Positions 1-10,441 of a DNA stretch of 64,000 bases are shown here, piece after piece. Source of the stretch: Tanytarsus gracilentus. Taxonomy: Eukaryota; Arthropoda; Insecta; Diptera; Chironomidae. Location of the stretch: assembly GCA_038502055.1 (NCBI GenBank), contig JAXRKN010000029.1, positions 533,001 to 597,000 of the forward strand, written 5' to 3'. Both the position numbers and the translations under genes were made by a program. The first letter of the stretch is position 1. Every line of letters starts with the position of its first letter. Below the pieces are notes generated by a model, which was not told the origin of the DNA, made no database searches, and worked only from the letters and a program-made list of their open reading frames with translations.

Positions 1-1591
1 AATTTCGTAAAAAATTTGAAATTCTTCTTCTTGGCTTTCATCAAAATTTTTTTTTAAAAGTTCAGAAAAAGTTTTTGCGTAATTTTTTAGACTTTCATTT
101 TGGTTCAAAACACTAAAAATTGTTTCTCCGTCAATAATTCGATGACTCAAAAAATTTCTTAATTTTATTTTTTCATCCTTGAATGCGTTTGCAATAAAAA
201 AATAAAATTCTTTGGCTTTTTCGATGTCCGTGCTGTAAAAATATTTCAAGTCTTCCGGAAGCAAATTTTTATTGATTTTCAGGATAATTTGCTGAATTTC
301 TGCGAGTGAAAAATATTTTTCATAACTTTCTTTAATAAATGAAAAAGTTTTTAAATTTTCATTTTCTAAAGAAAGTTGAAGAATAATTTTAAAATTTTCG
401 TCTTCTTTAAGCAAAATTTTTTTAAGTTCAAACGCATTTAAATTTTCTTCAGTGAAATTAAGAATCAATTTTAATTCTTTGTCTTTTATTTTTAAAGCAG
501 CGATCATCAGCGGAGTTTGACCAACAAAATTTTGATTCGTCAACATCGATAAAGTTTGATTGAAGTCTAAATTTTCATGCAAAATTGTCAAAAACGGTTC
601 AATAAAATTTTCATTTTCTTCGTAGCTTAAAATGTCGTTGAGAAGATTTTTAAATTTTGCATTTCTGCTCGTCAAAATTTTATTCAAAATTAATTTTCCA
701 AAAGAATTTTTAATTTTTTCTAAATTTTCAACCAAAAAATGAAAATTTGTAAAAATCCAATTTTCATCTCGAAATTTCTGAATGTTTTTTTCATTTAAAT
801 TTTCACCTGGATAAAAAATTCTGGAAAATTTCGATTTGAATTCGAGCAATTTCAAGTTTAATTTGAATTTTTCTTGATTTTCTTCAAAAGTTTCACTTAA
901 AATTTGAATGAAAATGTTTCGATTCGTGTTGAAAGTTTCGCCTTTAAATTTACTAAAAATCGATTCTCCGTCAGAGTCTCGATGACTTAATAAATTCCGT
1001 AAAGTTTCTTTATCAAAAATGTTTTGAATAAATTTTGAAACTTCAATTGCGGTTTCAGTGCTTGCGTCCTTAATTACATCATGAACAAAAAATAATTTGC
1101 TTTGGTCAAAATTCATTAAAATTTCTTGAAGTTCAAGGATATTAAATAATTTTTCGTAAAGTAATTTAACAAAAAGAAAAACCATTTTATCTTTATTCCT
1201 TGCTGAATGTTGAAAAAAGTCCAAAAAAATTTATCTTCGGCTTTCAAAATATTTTTCTGCTGATCAACGTTCAAATTATTTTCAATAAAGTTCCAAAGCT
1301 TTTTTATACTTTCGTAGTCAAGCTTTGATGCTGCGGTCATTAGCGATATTCGGCCGTTTTCATCACTTTCTAATAAAACTTGCATGATTTCGATTTTATT
1401 TAATTTATTTTTCAAAAGTTCATAAAACGAATCAATTTGAACTTGGTCGGAAAATAAATTCAAAACATCTCGAGTTTTTTTCATTAAAAATTTTTTAAAC
1501 ACTTTTTCCTCAACTTTAGATTGAATTGTTTTACTCAAATCAATTAAACCAAAAAAATCGTCAGCATTAACAAATTTTACTTCTAAACTTT
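1..1591 (-). pseudogene. Distal (C-terminal) piece of the broken ankyrin/zincin/NACHT gene
   Basis: The minus strand is open from the window edge (position 1) to about 1225 with no stop. It then needs a one-base shift in the T-rich run near 1204-1235 to join the frame used from there up to 1591. The product is a chain of helical, ankyrin-like units (for example GQTPLMIAALK, then twice SHR-x2-DG-E-S/T-IF), the same kind of tail seen in the intact paralogue at 35751-40451. The piece continues beyond the window. Its upstream neighbour in the gene is 2842-3536, across the foldback element. With that element and one 8-bp duplication removed, the two sides join in frame (...DLESLEVKFVN...). I infer a former single exon. 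The homopolymer shift could be an assembly error; the insertions cannot. Confidence 0.75.
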
Positions 1592-2841
1592 GTCTCAAGG
1601 AACTACGGCAGAGAGGTATCACCAATCGGGTGGGAGAGAAGGGACTTTATAGACACTTTTCCGACTATTTTCGACATGCAATTAGTTTTTTTCGACACCA
1701 TTTATTTTTCGAGTTATGACCTCTCAAAGTTTGAGGCCTTCTCTGCCGTACTTCGACTGACCTGTGGCAGAGAATTTTGAAAAATAAACTTTTTGAGACA
1801 TGTTTGGTATCAAAACGCATCTACTTTTTCCGACCATTTTCGACATCACATTAGTTTTCCGATTCACTTAAGTTTTCCAGTAAAATTTTCATTTTTATTT
1901 TGAAAATTTTTTCTCACTAACACTAACACAAAAATCATTCTCTGCCGTAGTTCTTAAGTGCAAATCCTGGAAATCAAAACATTTTTCTTACATTATTTTA
2001 CTTTCAATCAATTATAATTATTTCGACAATTTTCGACAGCTTAAAAAATTTAATAATTGAGTTGAAACCACTTTAATTTTTAAAAAATAAAATTTTCAAA
2101 GCTGTCACCAATACAACCATAGTTTTTTCTATCGGTATTAAATTTTACTACCTAAAATTATTGTAAAATTTCTATAACTAACTTTTCAAACATTTTAATT
2201 GTTTTAGTCTTTCATTTTCCGAATAAGAAAATTCATTTGACTTGAAAAATTTTCTGATTTATTATTTTAGTTAGTTTTTAGGTAGAAAAATTTAATACCG
2301 ATAGAAAAAACTATGGTTGTATTGGTGACAGCTTTGAAAATTTTCTTTTTCAAAAATTTAATTGGTTTCAACTGGAATGAAATTTTTTTAAAGCTGTCGA
2401 AAATTGTCGAAATAATTATAATTGATTGAAAGTAAAATATTGTAAGAAAAATCTTTTAATTTTCAGGATTTGCATTTAAGAACTACGGCAGAGAATGATT
2501 TTTGCGTTAGTGTTAGTGAGAAAAAATTTTCAAAATGAAAATGAAAATTTTACTGGAAAACTTAAGTGAATCGGAAAACTAATGTGATGTCGAAAATGGT
2601 CGGAAAAAGTATATGCGTTTTGATACCAAAAATGTCTCAAAAAGTTTATTTTTCAAAATTCTCTGCCACAGGTCAGTCGAAGTACGGCAGAGAAGGCCTC
2701 AAACTTTGAGAGGTCATAACTCGAAAAATAGATGGTGTCGAAAAAAACTAATTACATGTCGAAAATAGTCGAAAAAGTGTCTATAAAGTCCCTTCTCTCC
2801 CACCCGATTGGTGATAACTCTCTGCCGTAGTTCCTTGAGAC
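1592..2841. mobile_element. Foldback / long-TIR DNA transposon, non-autonomous
   Basis: A 1250-bp palindromic element. The left arm (about 1592-2160) is the reverse complement of the right arm (about 2270-2841), leaving a ~110-bp centre. The ends read GTCTCAAGGAACTACGGCAG inward on both sides. The motif CTCTGCCGTA recurs inside each arm. It is flanked by a perfect 8-bp target duplication, TAAACTTT, at 1584-1591 and 2842-2849. It has no transposase ORF. An 8-bp duplication fits hAT or P-type transposases, but the terminus is not a typical hAT end, so I leave the superfamily open. It interrupts the ankyrin/zincin/NACHT gene. Confidence 0.85.
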
Positions 2842-3536
2842 TAAACTTTCCAAATCAATGTAAAATTCTGATTTATTATTCAGACTCTCGATAACTGTTT
2901 GATTTCGCGTTTCTATTTTGAATTTTCATCTTCATTTAGGTTTTTAAAAATTGTTTCACCTTTTTTATTCCGAATCAATAAAATTTCTCTCAAATCTTTT
3001 AAATTATCAGCGAAATATTTCTCACACAATTTTGCGAGTTCGTGGATTGTTGCTAAACTCGAAAGCTCTGCGACTTCGTGAAGTCCTTCGTCAAAATTTT
3101 CTGCAATAACTTTTTGAATATTTTCCGTATAAATTTCCTCATAAAAGTGCTTGACAGCCACAAACGAAGTAGAATCATTAGTCAAGAGTGAAACGTAAAA
3201 AATTGAATGCAGTTTTGAGTTTTTCATGTTCAAAAGTCTTTCGACTTGGTTTTTGGTAAAAGTCTCGCTCGCAAAATTAATCAAAAGTTTTAAAATATTC
3301 TGATTTTCTTTTCTTGTCGCTTTCATCAAAATTGTTTCATCAAAGTCAGTTTCGTTTTTCACAAATAAGCCAAAAATTTCGTCTCTGCTTAAAGTTTTGT
3401 TGAGTTTTAATAAAAATTCTTCAAAGTTTTGAGCCGAAGCAAAATCAACGAAATCATGCAAAAAAGTTTTTGTGCTGACGTCACTGAGAAAAAATTTCAA
3501 AATCTTTTCACCCAAAATTTGATTAAATTTATCCCA
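2842..3536 (-). pseudogene. Middle piece of the broken ankyrin/zincin/NACHT gene
   Basis: The minus-strand frame runs from 3536 down to a stop at 2913. It encodes helical repeat sequence (NQILGEKILKFFLSD... to NLNEDENSK). Its 5' side continues, in frame, the sequence that stops inside the Penelope element at 6225: the words SLNWDKF and NQILGEK join across the 12-bp duplication AAATTTATCCCA (3525-3536 and 6234-6245). After a one-base frameshift near 2913-2925 the alternative frame stays open (ETRNQTVIESLNNKSEF...) into the foldback insertion. An apparent start at 3563 (MCSKKL) lies in transposon sequence and is not real. Confidence 0.8.
3525..3536. repeat. 12-bp target-site duplication of the Penelope-like element (left copy)
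   Basis: AAATTTATCCCA here is repeated exactly at 6234-6245. Both copies encode the same residues of the host gene in the same frame, which defines the insertion boundaries as 3537 and 6233. Confidence 0.9.
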
Positions 3537-3570
3537 TATATAAAATAGTTTTTTGGAACACATAAGACAA

Positions 3571-3657
3571 CTTATCGAAATGCATCACGAATTTTAATAA
3601 AAATTGACAAGTAGTAAATTAAAGTGTGTTTGTCTTTTGATGCTATTTACAGTTGAA
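3571..3657 (+). repeat. Left terminal direct repeat (pLTR) of the Penelope-like element
   Basis: 87 bp that match 6149-6235 except for one A/G difference (AGTAAATT against AGTGAATT). The repeat starts CTTATCGAAATGCATCACG and ends ATTTACAGTTGAA. Confidence 0.85.
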
Positions 3658-3715
3658 TGTAAATTTTCACTACGTGCTCCAAAAAACTATTTTATATCTA
3701 TAATTTTGCACGAAA

Positions 3716-6095
3716 ATGTGGGAGCTAAATCGTTATTACAAATTGAAACTGAAAATTTCTCTCGTGAAGTGTGACATTGACTTTTTGAAAAGATGCATAA
3801 AACGAAAAGTGACTCCTAGATTCGTTTTCATGAACATTAACTCCAAACTAAAAAATAGAAATATCGAGAAAGTGATCAGTGATGCTCGAACGAATTTTAT
3901 GAATTAAGAAATTCATAGCCATTATGCGAGAAGAGACTTGATGAGAGCAGAGGCGTATTCAATTAATTTGTGGCTTATGAGACACTTTCATCCGGTGGAA
4001 TGGGAAATTCGTCAACGAAGCATGATGGAAAATATTCGAAAGGCAGTAAAGAATAAGAAGAGGACACTCGAGTACAAATTCCGAGAATTGGTCAACAGAG
4101 AGTGCAATGAGGCCTGTAAGGGATAAGAGAGTAAATTTCATCATCAACAAATCTTCGCATGTGCTCAATAAAGAAGAAGAAGAGCTGCTTATGAATGGAC
4201 TGAAATATCAGCCGGCTCCGAAATATCCTCCAATTAATGAGATCATCGCGTCCGTTGAAACTTCAATAAAAAGTCTGCCGACTGAACTGAAAGCTGTCAT
4301 CCGTGAAGAAGCATCGAAAGTGTTTGAGGAGAAAAATAATAAAACCGCTCATTGCCCAGGTGAGTGGGAAATTATTAATAATCTCCGAAAGCGCGATCTT
4401 GTTTTTTTAGAGCCTGATAAGGGGAAAGGGATTGTCATCCTCAACAGCAACGACTACATTAATGCAGCGAACTGTCATTTAAATTCGGAAGCTTACAGAA
4501 AGGTCAAGACAGCACGAAAGTTCCCTGTAGATCACCTTCAATTGAAATTGAAGGAAGGCCTGAGAGAAATTAAGAGAATGGGCCTAATATCTGAATATGA
4601 TATGAGGCGATTCACTGTTGACAACCCTTCAATTCCAACGTTCTCGTGCCTCCCTAAAATCCACAAAGAAGGAAATAAGATCCGTCCAGTAGTTTCAGAT
4701 ATCAACTCACCTACTTCTAAGATTTCTCAGTGGTTGGTTAAAAAGTTCAGAACGTATGAGAAACATGAAAGTCTCAGTGTGAGAAATAGCTTTGAGATAG
4801 CAGAGATAATGGATGGCATGTCAATCGACGATGACGAAATATTGGTCTCTTTCGATGTTGAGGCACTATACCCAAGTGTACCTCTCGAAGAATCTTATGA
4901 ACTTTTCAAGGGATGGATAAATGACCAAGATATCTCGGATGATGAGGCAGAGTTAGTCACTTTACTAATGAAAATTGTAATAGAACAGAGATGGCTGGAA
5001 TTCGATGGCACAATATATGAACAAATAGATGGCTTAATGATTGGCAACCCACAAGCGTCGAGATTAGCTGAATTGTTCATGGGTTCACTTGAAATTGCGC
5101 TGACAAATGAGAGTTGGTTTCCAAGATTTTGGAAAAGATATGTCGATGATGTGATTGCGATTGTAAAATGTAACAGGCTCGAGTTTTTGATGACTGAATT
5201 AAATAAGCGCCATAAATCGATAAATTTTACATGTGAGAAAGAGGAGAATGGATCAATCGCATTCTTGGATACTCGACTGATAAGAGAAGAAGGAAAAATC
5301 AGATTTGATATTTTTCGAAAGCCCACCGACAAGCCTTTATGCATTCCATTTAATTCACATCATGATATCAAACATAGAATGGCTGCGTTTGAATCGTGCT
5401 GTTATCGTCTCTGGAACCTGCCGATAAGTGATGAGAGGCGACGTAATGAATTGAAATTCATATTGAAAATGGGCGAGATAAATGGGTACCGGCATGCTGA
5501 TATCATGAACATAAGCCATAAGCATGAGGTGAGAGCGAGACTTGGAGAACTGACCACATTAGATCGATTAAAAAATGACAAAAAGAGAACAATAATTGAC
5601 AGAAATGGAAATAAAGTCGCAAAAAACGCAGTCCTGCCGTATTGCCAACCATTAACTGGTCGTCTCAGGAATGTACTGAAAAGGAACCACATTAACCTAT
5701 GCTTTAAGAATAGAGGCACTTTAAAAGATCTCTTAGGAGGAATAAAGAAAAAGAAGAGTCCCATGGAGAAGTCTGGGATCTATCGAATTTTTTGTAATGA
5801 TTGTGATCAAGAGTATCGTGGCCAAACGAAAAGACGCTTGGAAACAAGAGAAAAGGAACATGACAGAGCCATAAAAAATAAACAAATCGACAAATCTTCG
5901 GTAGCACGGCATTGTGGTGGAACTGGTCACGAAAAGGGAGGCATGGAATTGATTAAGCAGGTTGATAATCAATGGGAACTTGACAGTTACGAGAGTCTCT
6001 TCATTGCAGTGGCTGACAATCTCATGAACAAGGGGGAGGCGCCAATAACTTCGAAGTTATTCAAATATGCAATTGACAAAAAGAGAGTCACATAA
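3716..6095 (+). pseudogene. Penelope-type reverse transcriptase/GIY-YIG polyprotein, broken near the N-terminus
   Basis: Reverse transcriptase of Penelope type, which copies element RNA at a cut made by its own endonuclease. The N-terminal part (from ATG 3716) has an in-frame TAA at 3905-3907, then stays open to 4126. A one-base frameshift near 4107-4126 leads to a 662-residue frame ending at 6095. RT motifs seen, in order: FLEPDKGKGIVIL, RPVVSDINSPTSK, SFDVEALYPSVP (motif A), GLMIGNPQASRLAELFM (motif B, unlike the usual GxPxSP), and RYVDD (motif C, catalytic Asp pair). The GIY-YIG domain follows near residues 555-625 of the long frame (GIYRIFCNDCDQEYRGQT, then REKEH). The catalytic domains are open, but the stop and the shift make this copy probably inactive. 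Confidence 0.88.
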
Positions 6096-6148
6096 TGACA
6101 AGATTGAGAGAACTCAGTATCGATTGATGTCTGATGATGATAAGTTGT

Positions 6149-6235
6149 CTTATCGAAATGCATCACGAATTTTAATAAAAATTGACAAGTAGTGAATTAA
6201 AGTGTGTTTGTCTTTTGATGCTATTTACAGTTGAA
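6149..6235 (+). repeat. Right terminal direct repeat (pLTR) of the Penelope-like element
   Basis: Second copy of the 87-bp direct repeat. Its end supplies the last codons and the TAA stop (6225-6227, read on the minus strand) of the truncated ankyrin/zincin/NACHT reading frame. Confidence 0.85.
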
Positions 6236-9200
6236 ATTTATCCCAATTGAGTGAAAACACTTCAAGATCTTCGTTGGTCCAATTATAAGAATTTTTAGCC
6301 AAATTAATTTTCGCAATTTTGTAAAACTCCAAAAAGTGAAAAGAAAATCCTTTTTCAGCGAAAAATTCGAGAATTTTTTTATTTTCCGTAATTTTTTTTA
6401 AACTTTTAATTCTGCCATAAAAATCCCGTAAAACTTCAAGTAATCCCGTCAACTTTTGATTGGTTTGAAAAAAGTCGAGCAAAAATTTTCTGATAAATTC
6501 AAAATTTCTTTCCATCATGACGTCATAAAAAAGTTCAACGATATTTTCATCCTCAACTTTTTGATTTTCACCAAAATTATCGATTAAAAATTGTGCGATA
6601 AAATATTCAGCAAAAGTCCGATGCGAAAAAGTAAAATCATTTTGTGAGAAAACTTGCAAAATTCCAAAACGTGAAATTTCTTCTGTCGTAACTTTTTTAA
6701 TCGATTCCATGATTTTTAAACTCGAAATGTTTAAATTTTTATAGTTTCTAAAAATCAACTGAAGCGCATAAGCTTGATGGACTTGAACTACCGAAATTTT
6801 TGAATGAACTTCATCTGCATCGTTTTCAACAATGTTTCCCTTGCTGTGTATGATTTTAAACTTTTTTTTAACGAAAAATTTGTAAAGTTGGTAAAGATTC
6901 GTTGATGAACTTTCGCTTTCATTTCCTTCAGAAGCTTCAGCAATAATTTCAATCAAAAGTGGATTCGTGATTGCGTCACTTTGAGATGATTTCAAGTTTT
7001 CCAAAAGATTTTCAACTTTGCTGATTTTTCTTAAAATATTTTCATCAATTTTTGTTGCATTTTGTTGAAAAATCTCCCAAAACTTTTCAGCATCGACTTT
7101 TGTATTTTTTGTGCCAATAAATTTCACGATAAATTCTGAAATTTCCCTTTCACCAAGTGGAATCATTTTGTGAGCTTTAATTCCCAATTGTTGCTGTAAA
7201 TCTTCCGAGTGAAGAGGTCGCGTCGATAGAAATTGGAAATTGTCCGTTAAATCTTTTAAACTTTTCGTTAAATTCAACATAAAACTTTTGTAAAGTGGCA
7301 AAATTTCATCGACGCCGCCGAAAAGAAAAATTACGCCACCGCGGTTAAAAACTTGCTTGAAGATTTCACCATCAAAAAGTGTCGAATTTATTATTTCTTC
7401 ACTCAAAAAATTTCGAACCTCTTGGATGTCGCTGAAATTGAGATTTTCGTGATTTTTATAAACATCTGAGTACAATTTCAAGTCCACAAATTGAATCCAT
7501 TTAGTTGGAAATTTTTCTTTCAATTTTAATGCCAAATATTTAAATGTGGTCGACTTTCCTTCACCCGCGATGCTCGAAAGTAGGAAAACTTTATCTTTTT
7601 GAAACTCGACATGACTAATTTCATCAAACGATTTTACATTTTTATTTCTCACGTTAACTTTTCCATCGACATAAATTTCTCCGCTTGTTGAAATTTTTTC
7701 GTCAATAAAAAATCTTTCCACGAAAAATTTCACTTTGCTTTCGACTTTCGATGAAATTTTAAACTTTTTTGACGTAAAAATATTTTTAACCTCATCCGAC
7801 GTTAAAAGACTCAAAGCCGAAGTGTCGTTTAAAATTTTATCGAGTGAAACATTTTGACCCTGAAAGTCAACTTTGGACTTTAAAAATTTTGTCCTCAAAC
7901 TTTGGCTCATGTTGGACCAAACTAAAAATATTTCATTTTCGTAATGAGAATTTATGGTCGCCGATAAATCAGAAGTTTCGCCCTTCAGTGCCTGATTGAT
8001 GTGTTTCGATGTTAGAACTTCGTAAATATTCGAGTCATTCGCAAAAAGTTCCTCAAATTTCACTTCAACACCTTGAAAATTCAAAACCGATTGTTTAACT
8101 TTAAATTGATCATCCAATGAAAGATCCGACCATGCTCTTGTTGACGCACGAAAAATTAAAACGCCCCAAATTCCAAAACTCACCGCGAGTATGATCAAAA
8201 AAATAAAAAAAATTTTAATTTTTCTTTGCTTTCTCAATTTTCTTTCTGCTTTCTTAATCGGATCAAATTTTTCTTCGATTTTCGGAAGTTCAGTTTTCAT
8301 ATCGGAAACGCATGTTTGTTCGTAAAAGTCAAAAAGTGACTTGAAATTTTCACGCTTCGAGTCCAAAATTTCTTCTTCTTGGTGATAAATTGCGAGCATT
8401 TGTGGAACTCTTACAATTAATTCCGCGTGATGCATTTCTTCGGGGTAGTCATCAAAAACCGACTCGACAGTTTCGTCAAAATGACTCTTGGGTCGGGTTT
8501 CCATACAAATTTCCATAAACTCGACAATTTTCTTATAATTTTTTTCCTTATAAGGTTTCGCCAAATTATCATAAAGAATGTACATCGCATAGTGACAAAG
8601 TTCGTGAGCGATGACACCGATAGTATTTATGGTTGTGCGAGGGTCGAGCATGTGCTTCGCCGCAACATAAATTCGTCCATTTAAATAGAAAAGTCCAATC
8701 ATGAATAATTCGGATGAAGGATCGAGAAAATTTACGGAATCTCGCGAAAAATCAAAAACAATTTTAAAGTTTCGAGTTGCGGCGACAATGTTGAGGATAA
8801 TCGCAATCAAAGGAATTTCAAATAAAATCTCGAATGCATTTCTGATCTTTAGCATAAATTCACCATGACGGTTTTTAGGCGTGTCGGGTCCGAGTTTACA
8901 ATTTTGCATGAAAATCATCATTTTGGGATTGAATAAATTTGGTGAAATTTTCAGGTTGAGCTCACGGAGAGCTTTTTTCTCTTTGTTCGTGAGCGACTCT
9001 AAAATTTCACCAATTTCTTCATGCGGCGCCAAAAAAGTACTCTCACTCAGTAAAAATTCATAACATTTAAGTTTTCGGCTTAAAATTGAAGTTTTGAGAA
9101 GCGAAAAATTTCTCAAGTCATAAAAATATCTCAAAGTTGAATTTCTCTCGAAATTTGCTTTCAAATATTTTTGAACTTCCTCAAAATTATTTAAATCGTT

Positions 9201-9547
9201 TTCATCGACTTCTCTGACTTTAGCATGCATGTCAGCACTTAATTCTAGAAATGTTTTTAACTCATCCGAAGCTGACTCGACGACAAAATTGTGCGGAAAT
9301 GCTGAATTATTTTTCAGCAACGTTAAAACGACCTCATGATGTCCATTTGAGAATGCGAGACTGGCTGCTGTCTGTCCATTCACTTCACAGTTTACGTCCT
9401 CACCTCGATCGATGAGATTTTGAACGGCTTCCATGTGACCGGCTTCAGATGCGAGCAATAAAAGATTTGAACCTCGACTGTCGGCATGTTGTTGAATCTC
9501 TGCGTCGCTCATGTTGATGATGTTGTCGAAAATTGTGTTTGAGGTTT
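6225..9547 (-). CDS. Ankyrin / HExxH zincin / TM / NACHT protein, truncated by a Penelope insertion
   Basis: Main exon. Counting from the Met at 9512 there are 1095 residues. Domains: ankyrin repeats (about 10-75); a zincin-like domain with HELCH at 303-307 and a conserved ELIVRV (Glu about 364) as candidate third zinc ligand; one membrane segment (about 433-455, after a basic stretch); two FQG-containing units (about 470-580); then NACHT with Walker A AGEGKST (about 649-655), Walker B VIFLFGGVDE (about 727-736) and the STRP sensor (about 763-766). The frame ends with three residues of transposon sequence; the rest of the tail lies at 2842-3536 and 1-1591. Upstream of 9512 the frame is open to a possible acceptor at 9548-9549, in phase with a small exon at 11858-11903. 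STAND NTPases act as ligand-triggered switches; the metallopeptidase role is inferred from HExxH alone. Whether the truncated form works is unknown. Confidence 0.82.
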
Positions 9548-9707
9548 CTGCGGGTGATTTTCATGTGAGAGAGAGAAGAAAAAATTAAAATAATTAAACG
9601 CGTTTTGCTGTGAAATCTCTTTGTAGTGGTTCAGTTTCTAATCGAAATATTTAATCATTCGATGAATGTTATAATGTTTCATGTTTTTTAAATAATGAAG
9701 GAATTTG

Positions 9708-9850
9708 CAGAGAAGGGCAATTACATTTTAATCAATTAAAAATTACATTACAAAAAATTAAATTTAATTAGTTACATTTTCATACAAAATTAATGGAATT
9801 TTACAAAAATAAATTAAATTAATGTAATTTTTTGTAATTGCCCATATCTG
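9708..9850. mobile_element. hAT-like MITE, with target duplication
   Basis: AT-rich element whose ends read CAGAGAAGGGCAATTAC and, inverted, CAGATATGGGCAATTAC. Flanking octamers GGAATTTG (9700-9707) and GGATTTTG (9851-9858) differ by one base, as expected of an 8-bp duplication. It lies in the probable first intron of the ankyrin/zincin/NACHT gene. Confidence 0.75.
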
Positions 9851-10350
9851 GGATTTTGCTGTAAAATTATTTTTTAAATTTTTTAGTTTTTCATTTAAAT
9901 TTCAAAAAAAGTTTGTTTCTCTCAAATGTGAAAAAGCTTATCTTTTGTGTGCATCAATTTAGAAAGATGAAGAATTTTGTGTGTGCAGAGGAGAAAAATA
10001 TTAACTGAATTAAGTCAAAATAAAACGAGGTAAATGAAGCTACAAATTATGGCTGAGGTGGGCGACCACGTGCCAGAAATTTCACGGAATGTTTTGGAAT
10101 TTTTGTAAATAAAATTTTAAAATTAATTTTGCAATAAATTACTGATTTATTTTTAATTTCTATGAAAAGTCCTGGATTTTTTAAAAAAATTATTTGGTCA
10201 CCCTAATTTACAGCACATCGTGACTGATTGTCCTTGACAAAAAATTTTTAATTGTTTTTTTAATAGAAATGTTCAAGACACAGATGGAAAATTAAGCACT
10301 TACCAACCTAAGTGGGGGCGTTTATTTTTTACTTTGTAAGAATTAATTTT

Positions 10351-10399
10351 TAGTGTAACCCACGAGTGGTGTAACACTTATATGCGCCTATTTCCGTCC

Positions 10400-10441
<42 letters not shown>

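Larger units (their letters stand above)
3537..6233 (+). mobile_element. Penelope-like retroelement (PLE) with GIY-YIG endonuclease
   Basis: A 2.7-kb retroelement between 12-bp target duplications. It carries 87-bp direct repeats (3571-3657 and 6149-6235; one A/G difference seen), acting as the 'pseudo-LTRs' typical of Penelope elements. The last two bases of the right repeat overlap the duplication. A short inverted repeat (3537-3561 against 3674-3698, one mismatch) lies at the left end; terminal tails of this kind are known from Penelope elements. The coding part (3716-6095) has a reverse transcriptase and a C-terminal GIY-YIG domain. It is inserted in opposite orientation to the host ankyrin/zincin/NACHT gene, and its right repeat supplies that gene's premature stop at 6225. 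Near-identical repeats and a perfect duplication suggest a fairly recent insertion. Confidence 0.92.

Noticed and set aside
2913..3563. A separate 216-residue gene starting MCSKKLFYIWDKF
   Set aside because: The first residues lie in the Penelope terminal tail; true coding sequence begins at the target duplication and continues the gene from 6246.
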